DNA of 64,000 nucleotides from Dermanyssus gallinae. Taxonomy: Eukaryota; Arthropoda; Arachnida; Mesostigmata; Dermanyssidae. Position 1 is the stretch's first letter. Each line of letters opens with the position of its first letter. Shown here in pieces: positions 1 through 13,200 of the stretch. The notes below the pieces were generated by a model. That model searched no databases. It was given only the letters and a program-made list of their open reading frames with translations, and had not been told where the DNA came from. Where the stretch lies: contig QVRM01001369.1 of NCBI GenBank assembly GCA_003439945.1, forward strand, positions 191,501 through 255,500, given 5' to 3'. The translations under genes and the position numbers were made by a program.

Positions 1-215
1 AAAGTTGATTATAACGGACCGATACTCCACCGCTGGGCTGGCCCCGACCGTGAATATTTATGAGCCGGGCTATTAGCTGAGTGGAACCCTGAAAGGTCAA
101 CCCTTTTAGACCATGTCTCAGTAAGAACAAAAATATCGAACTTAATCATTTTTGATGGTACCAGGAGGGGTAAACCGTTACCAATGCCCTCGACGTTCCA
201 CTGAATAATCTTAAG
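1..215 (-). mobile_element. LINE ORF2 start: APE-type endonuclease N-terminus (partial)
   Basis: Read on the minus strand this stretch encodes a peptide with QWNVEG near its start and FVLTETW about 30 residues later. These match the first two catalytic blocks (Asn and Glu) of the apurinic-type endonuclease at the start of non-LTR retrotransposon ORF2. The reading frame runs off the left edge of the window, so the rest of the endonuclease and the reverse transcriptase are not visible. It follows the SGNH-like ORF1 at 444-960 on the same strand, in the order expected for a CR1/jockey-type LINE. The family assignment is inference from the motifs. Confidence 0.6.
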
Positions 216-443
216 TTGAGAGAGACTTATTGCAGGAGCAGACTTGAGTTTCTGGCTGAAGCGCTGCTGGAGACTCTGCTGCCCTATTTATTGCTCGCTT
301 CGGGAGACCGCAAGATCGACATGGACTGCTCGGTCGCCATTCCAAAACTTTGAGGAGCGCTTTTAAATCAGCTTTGTTCACCCGCTCGGCGTCCGTTGGC
401 TTAAGATTTGAAACCATAGCGACCGTTTTTTCTATGACGTATG

Positions 444-948
444 CTAGTTTAGCAGTTTTGTTTTGCTATAATAAACAGATTTGATCAGAACAGTATCGGT
501 TTGGACGTTGGTCACATTCATAAGTTCAGTGGAGCTCAGCTGCTTCAAGACGCTAAGGGCCTCATTAAATGCCCTCCATTCGGTTGAATGGTTTGGTAGT
601 GAGACAACCATTGTGCTGGAGCTTGCAGATTTGGAGACAAGAACATCTCTAAATTTGACGATCGCCTCGATATCTTCGGGTCCGTGTCTATTCATTGTTT
701 TACACTGACCCGCGTGAATAATTATTCTGTACATACCCGGTTTAGCGTCAATCCTTTGCTCCGTATTCTGAAGAATATCTGCAACTTTTTCATTTAGGTA
801 ACATTTGTACTGAAACCCTGGCGTGCGGCCAAAATTGTCACGGATTTTACTGCGCAGGTTTTTGACAGCAGAGTCGCCCATAGGTAGAACTCTTACTTTA
901 CCCGATCGTCGTTTAGCGTTCTCGTTGACCTGTGCAAGTGTCGGCATA
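444..948 (-). mobile_element. LINE ORF1 with SGNH/GDSL-esterase-like domain
   Basis: A minus-strand open frame of about 165 residues follows an upstream (TA)n tract. It shows VLPMGDSAVKNLR (the GDS block of SGNH hydrolases), then about 55 residues later YRIIIHAGQCKT, which is where the G-x-N-D block sits in the family, and then TMVVSLP. Esterase-like ORF1 proteins are known from CR1-clade LINEs. Here the Asn of the GxND block appears replaced, so activity is doubtful. The next open frame on the same strand begins an APE endonuclease (1-215). The poly-Tyr-Ile start of the frame is only translated TA repeat. This is a LINE ORF1, not a host gene. Confidence 0.5.
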
Positions 949-952
949 TATG

Positions 953-953
<1 letters not shown>

Positions 954-1050
<97 letters not shown>

Positions 1051-1087
1051 CAGAGAGAGAGAGAGATTGAGAGAAAGCGAGAGAGAG
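954..1087. repeat. (TA)n followed by (GA)n microsatellite
   Basis: About 97 bases of nearly pure TA, followed directly by about 36 bases of GA repeat with small interruptions. Confidence 0.95.
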
Positions 1088-1089
1088 AA

Positions 1090-1298
1090 TAAATATATCA
1101 CTTCAATATATTGCTAACGAAATATTTTATTTGTTCAGATCACACATAACAAATATACCTTACGATTGAACGCTCATAACACGGCAACGCTTACGTTAGA
1201 ATATATTAAGCGTTAGATCCTCGATCTAGGAGATGTCAATAGTGGCGTTTTCAAGAGTCTGGCATTTTAATCTAAATAATGCACTGCACTTTTCCATA

Positions 1299-1341
<43 letters not shown>

Positions 1342-2320
1342 TGTGGCTTCGCCAAGTTATACATTGCTTGAAGCGCCCCGTGTACGTTTTCGTATGCATA
1401 TCGGTGCTGCATGTTTAGCGTTAAGGGGGTTTTGTTTGTTGTCCTCTCACCGTTTATTTCTGACATGAGCTACATAAGTACAGCGCAAGTTAATATTTTG
1501 CCACATCTTGGGCTATCCGTATATTTAATACTTACACACATTTCTATACAAATATTAATTTCAAAAACAGTCCAACTTCACGACAAGTTAAACGTGATAC
1601 TTAAAATGTATCTAAAAGAAAAAAAGGCTGGCAATCAGCTGCAGCAAACATACGCGCCACAAGAGCGACAAATATGATCTTACAAGGTACTACTACTGGT
1701 CTCGTTGGTATTCGTTGTCACAAGATAAAAACAATAAACAATCTTCAGTCAGCATGCTTCGACATGCCTCACATAATGAAGGTATCACTTGGGTTGGGCG
1801 CTAATGTCAAACTGCAATAGTGGCAAAGGAGTGTCCGTTGCAGGGATTTCGCAGGTTTTTTTCCCATAAAGCACCGCTGATGTTTTTTAAATTTGCAAAG
1901 GTGGGGCGCTCTGAACGAATGGCTCTCTTCTGCAAACATCGGGTAACAGAAGCAAAAGGTTTCCAGTGCATTCCAAGAGACCTATTCCAGTTAAGGGCCA
2001 GTTTGTTGCAGCCTGTTCTATTGCTTAATTTAAAAAGTAGGCTGTATGCTGCTAATATTTTTTACATATATGCATGATTTCGTCATTACTCTTTCCTGTC
2101 GCTATCGGCCAGATGCTTTGCTCCTGCCACACGGCAGGGTTATAGCCTGCTATGGGTGCAATCTATATTTTCGGCTATTTTGCTCTACCTCAAGGCTAAA
2201 AGGAACGCAAACGAAATTGAGTCACAAGCGCCGTAGCAAATGTGAACAGTAAGAATAATAATTAAACTCAACGTTTTTTCAGGAATATACCTCTCCCCTG
2301 TCTGCCGCCGTTGACATTGG
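1090..2320. other. No gene recognised; short (TA)n at 1294-1338
   Basis: Open frames here are all under 90 codons and show no recognisable domain or splice-supported exon. The only structured feature is a 45-base TA tract. Confidence 0.5.
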
Positions 2321-2327
2321 CAGACTG

Positions 2328-2700
2328 TACGACATTTCGAGATTCCTCACCTATACATAAAAGGACTCATATTATTCTTCTACTCTACCCGTGCATTACT
2401 GTCTGGCCTCGTTACTGCTCGTCTTTCTCTTCATGTCAGCACCGTGCCGTGAAATATTTGGCTTTCTTTTAGCGCCTAGTCTGGTGCAATGTCCTACAGC
2501 AACATACGCACATGCGCCACGTATGACATTTAGAGATTTCTCGCCGAGACAGCACATGACTCATAATGTTCTCCTACTCTCTATCTACCCGCGCATCATT
2601 GTGTGGCCTCGTTACTACTTGTTTCTCTCATCATGTCAACACCGTGCCGTAAAATGTTTGGCTCTCATTTAGCCCCCGTCTGGTGCAGTAGTCCTGGAGT
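2328..2700. repeat. Imperfect tandem duplication, about 194-bp unit, two copies
   Basis: The block starting at 2328 (ACGACATTTCGAGATT) recurs at about 2522 (ATGACATTTAGAGATT). Further shared segments appear in the same order: GGCCTCGTTACT, CATGTCA.CACCGTGCCGT and TTAGC.CC.GTCTGGTGCA. The copies differ at perhaps one base in five, so the duplication is old. No coding role is apparent. Confidence 0.8.
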
Positions 2701-2889
2701 AACAGCCGCCGCTGCTTCTCCTTCTGCTTCGTATAGTAATAGTGCATACCATAGTAATTTGTCTGCCTGTCCTTCCTACATACATGTCAGATCTGTTGTT
2801 AACGTGATCGACAGTAGTGAGCGCACTGTCAGCTGTGGTTGTCGACGCTCGATCTCCGGCGTCACGTTCCATGGGTTCATAGTATAACA

Positions 2890-5420
2890 GCGTAGATTGT
2901 ATTCTATACTAGATATAATGCCGAACACGCAAAAAGGAATGTTGAGACGCCTGGCGCTTACGTCAAGCCTAAATTGAAGAGACTTGTTCTATTCGATAAT
3001 AAAATATCCCCGCGTGGAACAGTGCACTGCGGCGTGAACTGCCCTAGATTCTTCATCTATCTGATCGTCCCTAGTGAGTGGCACCAGTGTGTCTTTTAGG
3101 CGTTCGCCCTGTGCAGGATAACCTCAATGGCTACCCAACTTTACTCATATTATACGAGTGAGAAGAAGCACAGAGTACAGTAAGATCGAAGTAAAATCGA
3201 CGGAAAGACGTGTGGACGGGTGCTACAGAAAGATGAGTATGTCCACCAAGAGTGAGTTAGATTAGAGGTATACGTTACCTACCAAACAATGCAGGAGCCT
3301 GCTTGGTTGCATGAGGTAGCCTTGTTTTGTGGGATAGGAGATACGTAAATGGTAGTGTCGGATGACGTACGGCTAGTCTGGTGTCGTTGAAATTCTATCG
3401 GCTATGGGTAAGGTAAACACGTTAAATTCCGTTAAGCGGTCACTGTAGGACTTTGCTACCGCACCCAACAAGTCCAAGGACACAGCTATCAAAGAGTTAC
3501 TAAATTCGTTGCGGGGGCACACTCGCAAAATCATCTAGCGGAGAAACTGTCTAGCCCAGAGAGTGAAACGATCTGACAAGATAGTGCAACAGTTGCTTGC
3601 TAAAATTTTGCTTATAAAATGTTCTGTTGGTATTTAGGGAATATATATAAGCATGATGTAACGTGTTTATACGCATACGTATATATATGCATATGAGGTA
3701 GTCCCTTAAAAGAATGCTCTAAAATAAACGCCCAAAAAGACGTCTTTTAAGACAATATTTTGCGCGTGTAAAAAGTACGAGCGACTTATTTGATTGACTC
3801 GCGGTTTGATTGGTGTCGACTGCTTCGACTGCGTGATTGTTCGCTTAATTGCATCCTACAATAGAGAGGTAGAGTAGAGTGACGGCAGAAAGCCGAAAAT
3901 GGGAAGAAGGAGTAAAGGAAAAAGAGATTTGTTTTAAGTAAAGCAAGCTCGTTTCGAAACATGCATACATACAGAGACAGAGATGCAAACGCACATCATT
4001 CCTTCTCTTGTTAGGTAAGCAGCCACCTTTTCGTCATTATGCGAAATATATTGCACACGATAGTATCTAATAGGCAACACAAAGCGTAGAGAGAGACTGG
4101 CTCGTCATTGGACTGCGCAGAAGGTGTCGGTCAAGGTAGCCATGACCATCACGCCAGCCTGGCAAAACAGCGCAATGCTAACTACTACAATAACTACAAC
4201 TATTAATTGTCAATTCTCATTGGCCGCAATTTTGTTTAGGAGCATAGACACCTAAATAAAGTGGCAATTATACTATGCCTTTAGTAGGCCAACAGCGGCT
4301 GCTGCTGCTCGGGTAGACTCCCTGATAAAAATGGCCACCTAAGGCACGATGGCCTCCCAATCAAACAGAGTGCAATAGGTACAAAAATAATTAACTTAAT
4401 GTTTTAAAACAAAACTTTGCCTGAGAAACGCGGTCGCTCTGTCCTTCACCGAGCTCTATTTTTCAGCATCGTGAGCGTGGTCGTCATATTAACTACTATC
4501 CTTATCATTATGCACTTGAGCGTCACGACACAGATACAACTACTATCAACTTCGAAATGTCTGCCTACTTTTCTGGCACACAAAATTGACATTATCACGT
4601 AAACAACGTCGCCATCTGTCGGTCGGTAGGGTGGCGTGCTTCGACAGTTATAGAAGTTTATCGATGGCTAACAAAGGTCTCCCTGAATATCGTACATAAA
4701 AAGCAATCGGCCATCGGTTGTGTTAGATAAAGTCAATTCATCGTGCTAGCGCTGTGCGTGTACCTGCAATGTATATAAATAACCTGCGCACGCATCCCCT
4801 TGCATCCCCCCCCCCCCAAGAGCCACATAATTATTTTAGCTTCTTTTAGCGTTTGTATCTCTCTCTCCTCTCTCTCCCGCTATGTGCTTAATTTTTGCGC
4901 ACGCCTTCCTCATCTGAGCTTCATTATCCAAGGCGAAGGAACGAACTAGAAAAATTATATTTCTTTACTCCGCTAGCTCACTATGGCATTTTAGCGAAGA
5001 TGCCATTCGGCAGTAATGTCGCTGGCGAATAAAACACGCTTTGCGCAGAGTTCTATATCACCATCCATCTCAAAATTTCCATTTACGTGTGTGGTGCGAG
5101 CGTGCACGTATGTTCAAATGCGTATATGTGTATACAACCGCAATTGCGCTCGACGACCCTAAGCGACCTATGTACAAACGTTTACAACTGTATACGTGTA
5201 CACGACGTGCGCCGAATGAATGGAAGCCGTGACTCAATCCAGTTACCGATCCGCCGATAACTGTGACAATAACAGTGTTCTTACTGCAATTGTCACTACT
5301 ACTACTACTACTACTACGACTACTACGGCTACTTTTACAACTACAGTGGATACTGCTAGTGCGACTATTGCTGCAGTTACTGGTGTGGTCGCCGCAATGC
5401 CCTAGCAGCGACCATGGGCA
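2890..5420. other. Region 3' of endophilin B; no gene recognised
   Basis: This 2.5 kb lies downstream of the endophilin B stop codon and may include its 3' UTR. I could not choose a polyadenylation signal on the minus strand. There is a run of C at 4807-4817, a CT-rich stretch near 4857-4878 and an (ACT)n tract at 5294-5328. No domain-bearing frame is seen. Confidence 0.4.
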
Positions 5421-5429
5421 TCTGGTGAT

Positions 5430-5549
5430 CTAGTTGAGGAGAATCTCGAGGTAAGCCAGTGGAACTCTGCCCGACTCCTTACTGTCCGCACGGCGCACCA
5501 TGACGAAGTCGGGATCGAGGTCTGGCGGGCCATCAATCACATCCAACAC
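5430..5549 (-). CDS. EndoB: Endophilin B terminal exon 9 (SH3 end, stop)
   Basis: 39 codons and a TAG stop, opening VLDVIDGPPDLDPDFVMVRR and closing RVPLAYLEILLN. It completes the SH3 domain, with the conserved Pro and Tyr of the ligand groove kept. Where the family has D-W the sequence has D-F. The acceptor is TTGTTAG. The exon is short and lies outside the long open frames, so it was found by alignment to the SH3 end. Confidence 0.88.
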   Translation of the reverse strand: MLDVIDGPPDLDPDFVMVRRADSKESGRVPLAYLEILLN

Positions 5550-6513
5550 CTAACAAAATTGATGATCACATCAATCACAACAGAGCAGAAATCACAACAA
5601 ACGCAGAAAGAAGAAAGACCAAACTCATCATTCGCTGGTTCGTGTCCGACGGGTTCGGCTCACGTGACTCATAAAAAACAAGTAAGTCAGACTTGCTAAG
5701 AATTGAAAATACCTTTTGCCCTAAAACTGCCTTGTTCTTTTGCTGTTGCTGCTATTACCCAGTTTTCCTTACGGTTTGCCCTGATTTCCGCTTTTAGAAT
5801 TCATTACTGTTATTGCCATTTCTGCATATTCCGTCCGTCAACTATTCCGGGAACATCGCATCACGAAATATAATATTAGCAAATACAAGTCTATTTATTA
5901 ATCTACAATATATGTTATACAGACAAATGCATATAGACATTTATTCACTTTGCTCTAGTAATAAGTCAATGCAACTGCAAACTAGTACTCAGCTGCTCCT
6001 CGTTGTTCTGTGTGACGTATACCATGTGTCTGCTAAGTTTTAGGATTTGTTTATCTGGCGTATTGTTAGACTCGTATATACAGGTTAACGACGGAAATAA
6101 TTAGCAGTGGGCGTTGACCGCGTTTCGCTTACATGCGTTTGGTTGTGTTTGGGCCGTAAGCGATTTAACAGACTGTGTCGAATGTACTCGTCGCAGATTC
6201 GACAATAACCCTGCTTGTAACGCAATTACTGTAAAGCAATTAGCTGAAGAAAACGTGATTGCTTTGAGTTTGGACGCTTCCTCCTCGCCCGACTTAGCAC
6301 CCGCAGGTTATCTTCTGTTCCGAAAATGTAAATCTAAATTGAATGATTTTGACTGGGTTCCAGGCATTAAGCAGGGCTGTTTTAAATACGATTCCAAAAG
6401 ACGGCTTCCACCAAATTAGAACCTGTACGACCATGCAAGCCAGTGTGTAAGCCTATAAGAAATTGTTAGTATAATATATATAATAATTGTTTACACCCCG
6501 TTATGAGCTAAAT

Positions 6514-6554
<41 letters not shown>

Positions 6555-7220
6555 AATGATATAAAATACAATAAAATATGATGTGTCTTTTCTAGAAGTG
6601 TTTCTCTTTGTTGTGTCAGTCCTACAACTTAGTAGACGCAAGATATGTTTGTATGTGTATAGTTTAAATGTTTTTCTTACCTCGTTCTGTTTGACGGTAA
6701 GCTCGGTAGCTGCGAGCGCTTCGTACGCGTAGAGCACCTTAGCCTTGCGGTAGCTCGAGTTGTTGTTGTTGGATCGTTCGGCCCCGCTTTGTACCGCCGT
6801 AACCGTCGACGATATTGAGCCCGGAGATCCTCCGGATGTGGCCAGGCCAGCGCTCAGCGGGACACCCTGAGCCTGCCCTGAGGCGGGCTGGCCCTCGAAT
6901 ACGTTCTGGAAGGCGCACACCCTGCCGCCTGCTTCGGCCTGCTCCCCGTTCGCCCCGCCACAGCCCACGTTCATGTTGAGAGCGCGCAACTCTTTCTGCA
7001 GCTCCAGCATATGTCGCTGACACTGAGCGTACAGCGCCATCTGGGCTTCGACGAAGTCGCTCAAACACCGTACATGATTCGCCTGTAAACAAACGAGAGG
7101 CATTGACAGCGATAGCAGTAGCCCACACAAAATAAACGAATGTGTTGTTCGCACTGAAATGTTCGCACACATATGCGAACGGCCACACAAATATGAACAT
7201 AAAATCAACTACAATACACT

Positions 7221-7257
<37 letters not shown>

Positions 7258-10200
7258 TCATGATTTATTTACACACCAGATTGGGTAAAATATACAATAG
7301 TACGATTGATATCACTACAGTCTCGTAATGATATTAATATTAAAAATCGTTCAGTGCCAGCTTTGTTAGAGAGGGGATTGCATTACACTCACTGCCATGA
7401 TATCTTACGCATATACCATACCAATATTTACAAACACATGTGTCACAGGGTTCATGGCAAGCGTCTTTCTGACATAGAAGGTGATGAAAACCGTGCACAG
7501 CAAAGCGGGTGGTCATGTGCCTGTTTGTCCTGCTCGTGCCCTTCCATTCTGACCTAACCATTGCATCTGTTATATAAAAATGCGGATCGATCTCTGCCAT
7601 TTTCTCTTCATATCGCCGTATGAACTCGCTGTATGCAGGGGTGTCTGGAAGCGCAAACTGTTTTTTGACCTGTTCCACGAATAGTGGAGCATCGCACAGC
7701 AAATACGTGAGGCGGTTGTATGCTGACGTATGTAAACCTAGTACCCGCTTTAGATAAGCTGGTTTCACACGATCGAGAGCACCAAGTTGAGTCGAGCTTA
7801 GTTTTGCCCATACAAGCTGGATCCCGTATGATGCAATTGGTGCTATTTTCATATCAAATAGAGCTAGCGCTGCCTTAATTGAGAGCATCTGGGGCTTCTT
7901 AAGGGTTGTCGCCGCAATCAAGGCTTTTCGAGACCTCTCCTCTATATGTGCAGCGAAGGTCTTGGCTGAGGGGGTCACTGTGATACCGAGATATGTGAAC
8001 TTATTTACATAGTTCAGGTAGCGAGTTCGCTTCACAACAGTACAACACTATTGAAATATGGCCGGCGGATGCACGCTGGCAAATCGTTCCATCGATATTA
8101 AAACAACAATATATATTCAGCATATTTTAATATGAATGTTTACCATAAAATGAAGCGTATTGCACGCGCAGCAGTTGCATTTTCTGAAGGCATTACTTAC
8201 GTGGGTAGTGGAGATTCCTTCAAGTAGCAGACGAGTAATTTCGGCCTGTTTATCGAATTCAGCTTGACACAGTTCAACCTCCTTTTCCGCCTGAAATTGT
8301 CATAATTACAATTTCCTAAATGTGCTAAACGCGATCATGTTCCCATTACCATCCATCACGTGACCATGAACGACAGACAGGCGCACAACTACAACCAACT
8401 CAGACAATTAACGCGGACAGGTGAGAAAAACAAACGATACACGTGCCACATCGTCAGTGACGAGTTTGGTGATCTGGACCAATGTTCCCGTTAATCCAAA
8501 CAAATTACCACATATATGTATACAGGAAAGCAAAGAAGCGTGTTGTCATATTCTTGACTAACAAAAAAAGCACGCATACGCAGGCACACGCTCGGGGCAA
8601 GATTACTATGTCAATGTCACGACAAGCCAGTTCCTAGCTTGAGCATTTTGTCGCAGATTATCGACCGTTTTGTTTTTATTCGGCACACGCCTGCTACAAC
8701 CGCAAGGAAATCCTTGTCGGCTTTCCATACGAGAACGCAATGACACTGAAAGACGTCCGTTATGCTCAAACACGCAAGATTCGATAACGCACCTAAAAGA
8801 ACTCATAACTGATGTGATATCGAATGATAAAAAATGTCTAAGATCCAGCTCAAACATATCACGTTATTAACACTAATAAGTTACTGAGCCAGTCTATCAG
8901 GTTTCTTGAGCACCTGTTGTAGCACGTCCCATTATGGGAAGGAAAAAGCTAGGCAAAAACCTATCACGAAGCCAACGCAGCTATAGTTACGCCTGCATAC
9001 AGCCACTTTACAATAAATCGCAGTACCAACTGGACGTCGCCAGTGATCGACTAGCACATTAAATGGCTCAATTGGATCCCTATAATCATGCTATCTAGGA
9101 GTCAGACGTATTGCTTTGGTTAAACCTATAATTCTGTTATACGTTGCAGCTGACAAAACGGACACGGTTAGCAATTTTCACTTACAACTGAAGACAACAG
9201 AAGTACAACTAAACAATGTTAATGTATCAGATGCCGAGAATAACATTATTCCATCATACAATATAAAAAACCGAATTACTTGAAAATTGTAAATGTTATT
9301 CATGATTGAACTATTAAATCTTTGAATGTAGAAACTGACGTTCATTTTCGGTATTTAAAATCGATCAATAATGTTATATAAATGTCCTAGATTGATTTTT
9401 AATCAAGTTTAGACATTTGCGGAGCAAACCGTAGTTTTGTACCGCTTTCAATAGAAATCACATAAGCTGGAAATCACATGTATGGAAAAAATGTGCATGG
9501 ATGTCTTAAATCAAACGGAACTGGTGAGTGCTCACGACCCATATAAACGGTGGGCTTTATAGTGAGTTGGGCGTACCCGTGCTTGTTGAGAGCCGCCACA
9601 GTTCAACATTGGGTTAGTAATCTCCCGTAAAAGTTATGATAAAAGTACTATACATTTAGTAACTATACAACTTTAGGCCTTGTCTAAGTAGAGAAGATGA
9701 CCCAAACAGGAAGCCAGCTGATTTCCAGAGACTATTTGTCAAAGAAAGCCAAAGGAGGCGCTGCCGTAGGCGTAGAATTAGTGAAGCAAGACATATTTCA
9801 GAGCAGGCACTCTCAGTATTGTTAAACGATGCTGCCTCATAGCAAGCAGTAATTGTCAATGCGACAAGATGAGCATGGGTCGACTAACTTAAGCACCTCG
9901 GGAAGTAGCAGACTATACCGTCTGTGCTTACCATACGACTGAAATCACAGCACAAAAACAGCTAACGTTATGGAAATGGTATATTAGTCTAAACAGAGAT
10001 GTTGGAATGGTGTTATAATCTGTATAAATAAAAATCAATAAAGCAACTATCCGCAAAGCTGCCCGGGATGAGATCAGACAATCAGATTGCTAATGCTTAG
10101 TCAAATACATAAGTGCTCGGACATTGGGATTGGCTTGCTTGAAGAGGCGCAGTACTTAGATCCAATAAACCTTTTGGTTTATAGATACGTACTTTCAAGG

Positions 10201-13200
10201 CTAACGTTAGTTATAAGTATTATAATTGAAGGTACATTAACGAATCTATAAACACCCACAAACATATCTCAATTTGAAACTGAACATTTTTATAAATGTA
10301 TTCAAAAACAAACCCGGTATATGTCTGGGCCGCAGTCCTGGTAGGATGCATTTATTGCTCATATATAGATGCTTGCGCGCCGCATTGTTATCCGTGTTAA
10401 TCATAGTGGATCATTCGGATTCATGGAAGCGGCGCGCGCTTGTTACGGTCGTTTTTTAATACTTTTCACGCGTAGTCTTATATTGTTTTCTCCCTTAGAG
10501 CTCGCGGCATGTGTCGCCGTTTAATTAAATGTATTTATTTATTTATCCCGACTAATTTTAGCACAATGCCACACTAGGAAATTTACGTTGACATTTCTGG
10601 TGGTGTCTTTCTTTAAGCATAACAACTACCAAAGTAAGCTACTCAAACTAGCCAGCATGTATACATATATATATACATGCACTAATCGTGTGCTGTGCAC
10701 TAGCTGTGTTACGGTCATGCAGCTATCGAGCATGCGGGTGCTTCAACAAAGAAGTTATAGTACAGGCCGCAATCTGCCGCTACTCTACACTGAGCCCAAA
10801 CTAGTACAAAATGACCGTTGAAGGCTGACCTGGTAAATTTCCTTTTCTATTTGTTGGGCGTTCGCCTTGGGGGCATGTTGGGTGAAAAGCAGCATGTTAG
10901 TTTATTTATCACACATTAATATTGAAACACACTCAAATAATATTTTCTGAATGACTAATAGGAATTGTGTAATTCATATAAGTAATAATTGTAATAATAA
11001 TAAATAATTGTAATAAAGCGCATAATTTGCTGTCATGTCTCAGGTCATACTCATTTTCCTAGAAATGCAACGACTATCATGTATATAGACAATGATGTGT
11101 AGGCAATTAATGTATACCTACATGATTGAATTGGATGAAGTAGACGTGTTTGTTATATCAATGTAGAGGGCACATGATACTCTAAGTACTTTACTCCAAC
11201 AGTATCAAACATTTAACACCACAAAAAACAAGGTATCGCACGCCCTTAGGTAAACTCTATAAACAAATACTCTATTTAATATCCGCACTAACACCATGTA
11301 TTGTAAACGATTACATACACCTGCCTCTATTGATCAAAGTTCTCAGTAAAGACGCTGTATGTCTTTGAGTGTATTTGCAAGTACTCAATAAGCTACGTTA
11401 TTCATTCATACCTGTGAGTCTGTATGTCGAGCTTTGCGGAGTCGATTCTTGGCGGCATCGAGGTCTAGTCGTTTATTTTCCAGAATACGCCGCTCTTTCT
11501 GCAACAGCGACAATAGGAAGGCACATGCAACCGATGCGTTAACTTTCTATTATCTACTGCTTTTTTTTAATAATAATAATTGGTGTATTTTATTTATATA
11601 ACTTCGCTATGTTAGCATCTTGGAGTTGACAATTGTCTCCGCGCGAACGTGTGGTCACGCGTTTTCCTAACCCAGGATAAGCCCAGTTCAACAATGTGCC
11701 CTGAGCAGACGCTTGCATTTCCTCGATGAATGTCGAGCGACATCCTCTGACGCAAGAATTCGGATGCTCTCGAGTCTCCCGCAGAAAGATTAAGGCTTCT
11801 ACCTACGCGCTGAATCAGCTTAAGCATAAGGGGGCTGCAGCTCTCATAGTCTCGAACGCTAACGTACTAATCAACGCTAGGAGTATTTTCTGCATTTGTT
11901 AGCCTCAGCTAACCTCGAAGCATGACCTGCTCGGTCCGCATCTGCACCGACCGTCGAAGCGGCTAAGGAGTCGGTTACAGTTGTGTCCCAAACAAGTATG
12001 CGGCCACGCTCAAAGGGCGTCAAAGTCAGACCATCAGGTCTGACTATCTGCTGATTACTATTAAACACATAAGCTATATAAAGTTAAAACGGTTAATTTC
12101 ATTTGCATGCTTTATTCAGTATTATAAAATGGAAGACATTTTTCTCAAAGAACGCAAAGCCTCATAGACCCCATCCCCAATCGTTACTACTGACGGCCAC
12201 AAACTGTAGCTAGTACCACCCTGCCATATTGCTTAATTCTGCAGTGGCGTTTCCTCGCTGGATATCAATGAATAACCGCCAGAAAAGGAAGCTTCCGAGG
12301 CTTCAGGCTTACAATTGTATGCCAGCGGCATACAATTGTAAGCCTGTGATAGCTCAGCGTACCTCCGTAGCTTATTCTGCTCGGCTTGCATGGCCGTATA
12401 CCCAGACTGAGATACACGGGACCGACAATAGAGGCAATCAGAGAGTCTATCAAGGTGCCATCCAACAAGCTCCTGCCCGTCTCATTGTGTACCAGGGGTA
12501 AGTCGTCAGATCGCGGCGTGCCTCAGTCCTCACCCCTACTGCGAGCGCGAGAGACCCCGCGGGTCTCGGCGTACACTGCGAGCGCAAAAAATTGTAACGC
12601 CCAATAGATTTCACTTTAAAAACGAATTAAAAAAAATGAAATTATGGTATTAGCCACGCTCTTTGCAACGCATATATCGTAAAGAGCACACAATATATGG
12701 GCAGGTTGTGCTCCTTCTCAAAGTTCATATGTCACTTATTCGTTGAGCTGATCACTCACGATACAACACTAGCACTTTCTTCAAGAAGTTGGCTTTAATG
12801 CTGTCAAGGGCTCTAAGACTCCTCGCAGTTAGATAAGGCCAGATAACTGCCCCGCCATCGAGAATGACCTTTCCATCCTTGAGTATTATCTGCAATTCCG
12901 CCGTATGACGGATGAGCCAGTGGTTCGCCCTTTACGTTTGAAATAAAAAACTAACTTTGATGGCATACTGGAAGTTCTTCAGAGCCTCCTCAAGATAGGA
13001 TGCTTGTCGTATGTTCGGTGCCTTATCAGGCCTGGGGAAATCCTCTTGCCATCTCCAACGGAGCCCTTCGTATTGCGTTCCAAACTTTAGCTACCCAAAC
13101 AGGCAGGCTAGTTCCTGGCGAGCCTCAGTAACTCCTTCGTGTCATACGGGCACCAGAGAGGGGGCACGGCTAGGAATCATGCAACTGCTAGGGAACATAT

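Noticed and set aside
444..1101. Frames with long Tyr-Ile runs as proteins
   Set aside because: They are translated (TA)n repeat. Only the part below about 948 on the minus strand has real protein character.
9656..9859. Coding exon in endophilin B intron 6
   Set aside because: Frames on both strands are of similar length, neither matches a known domain, and flanking exons 6 and 7 already join in frame.
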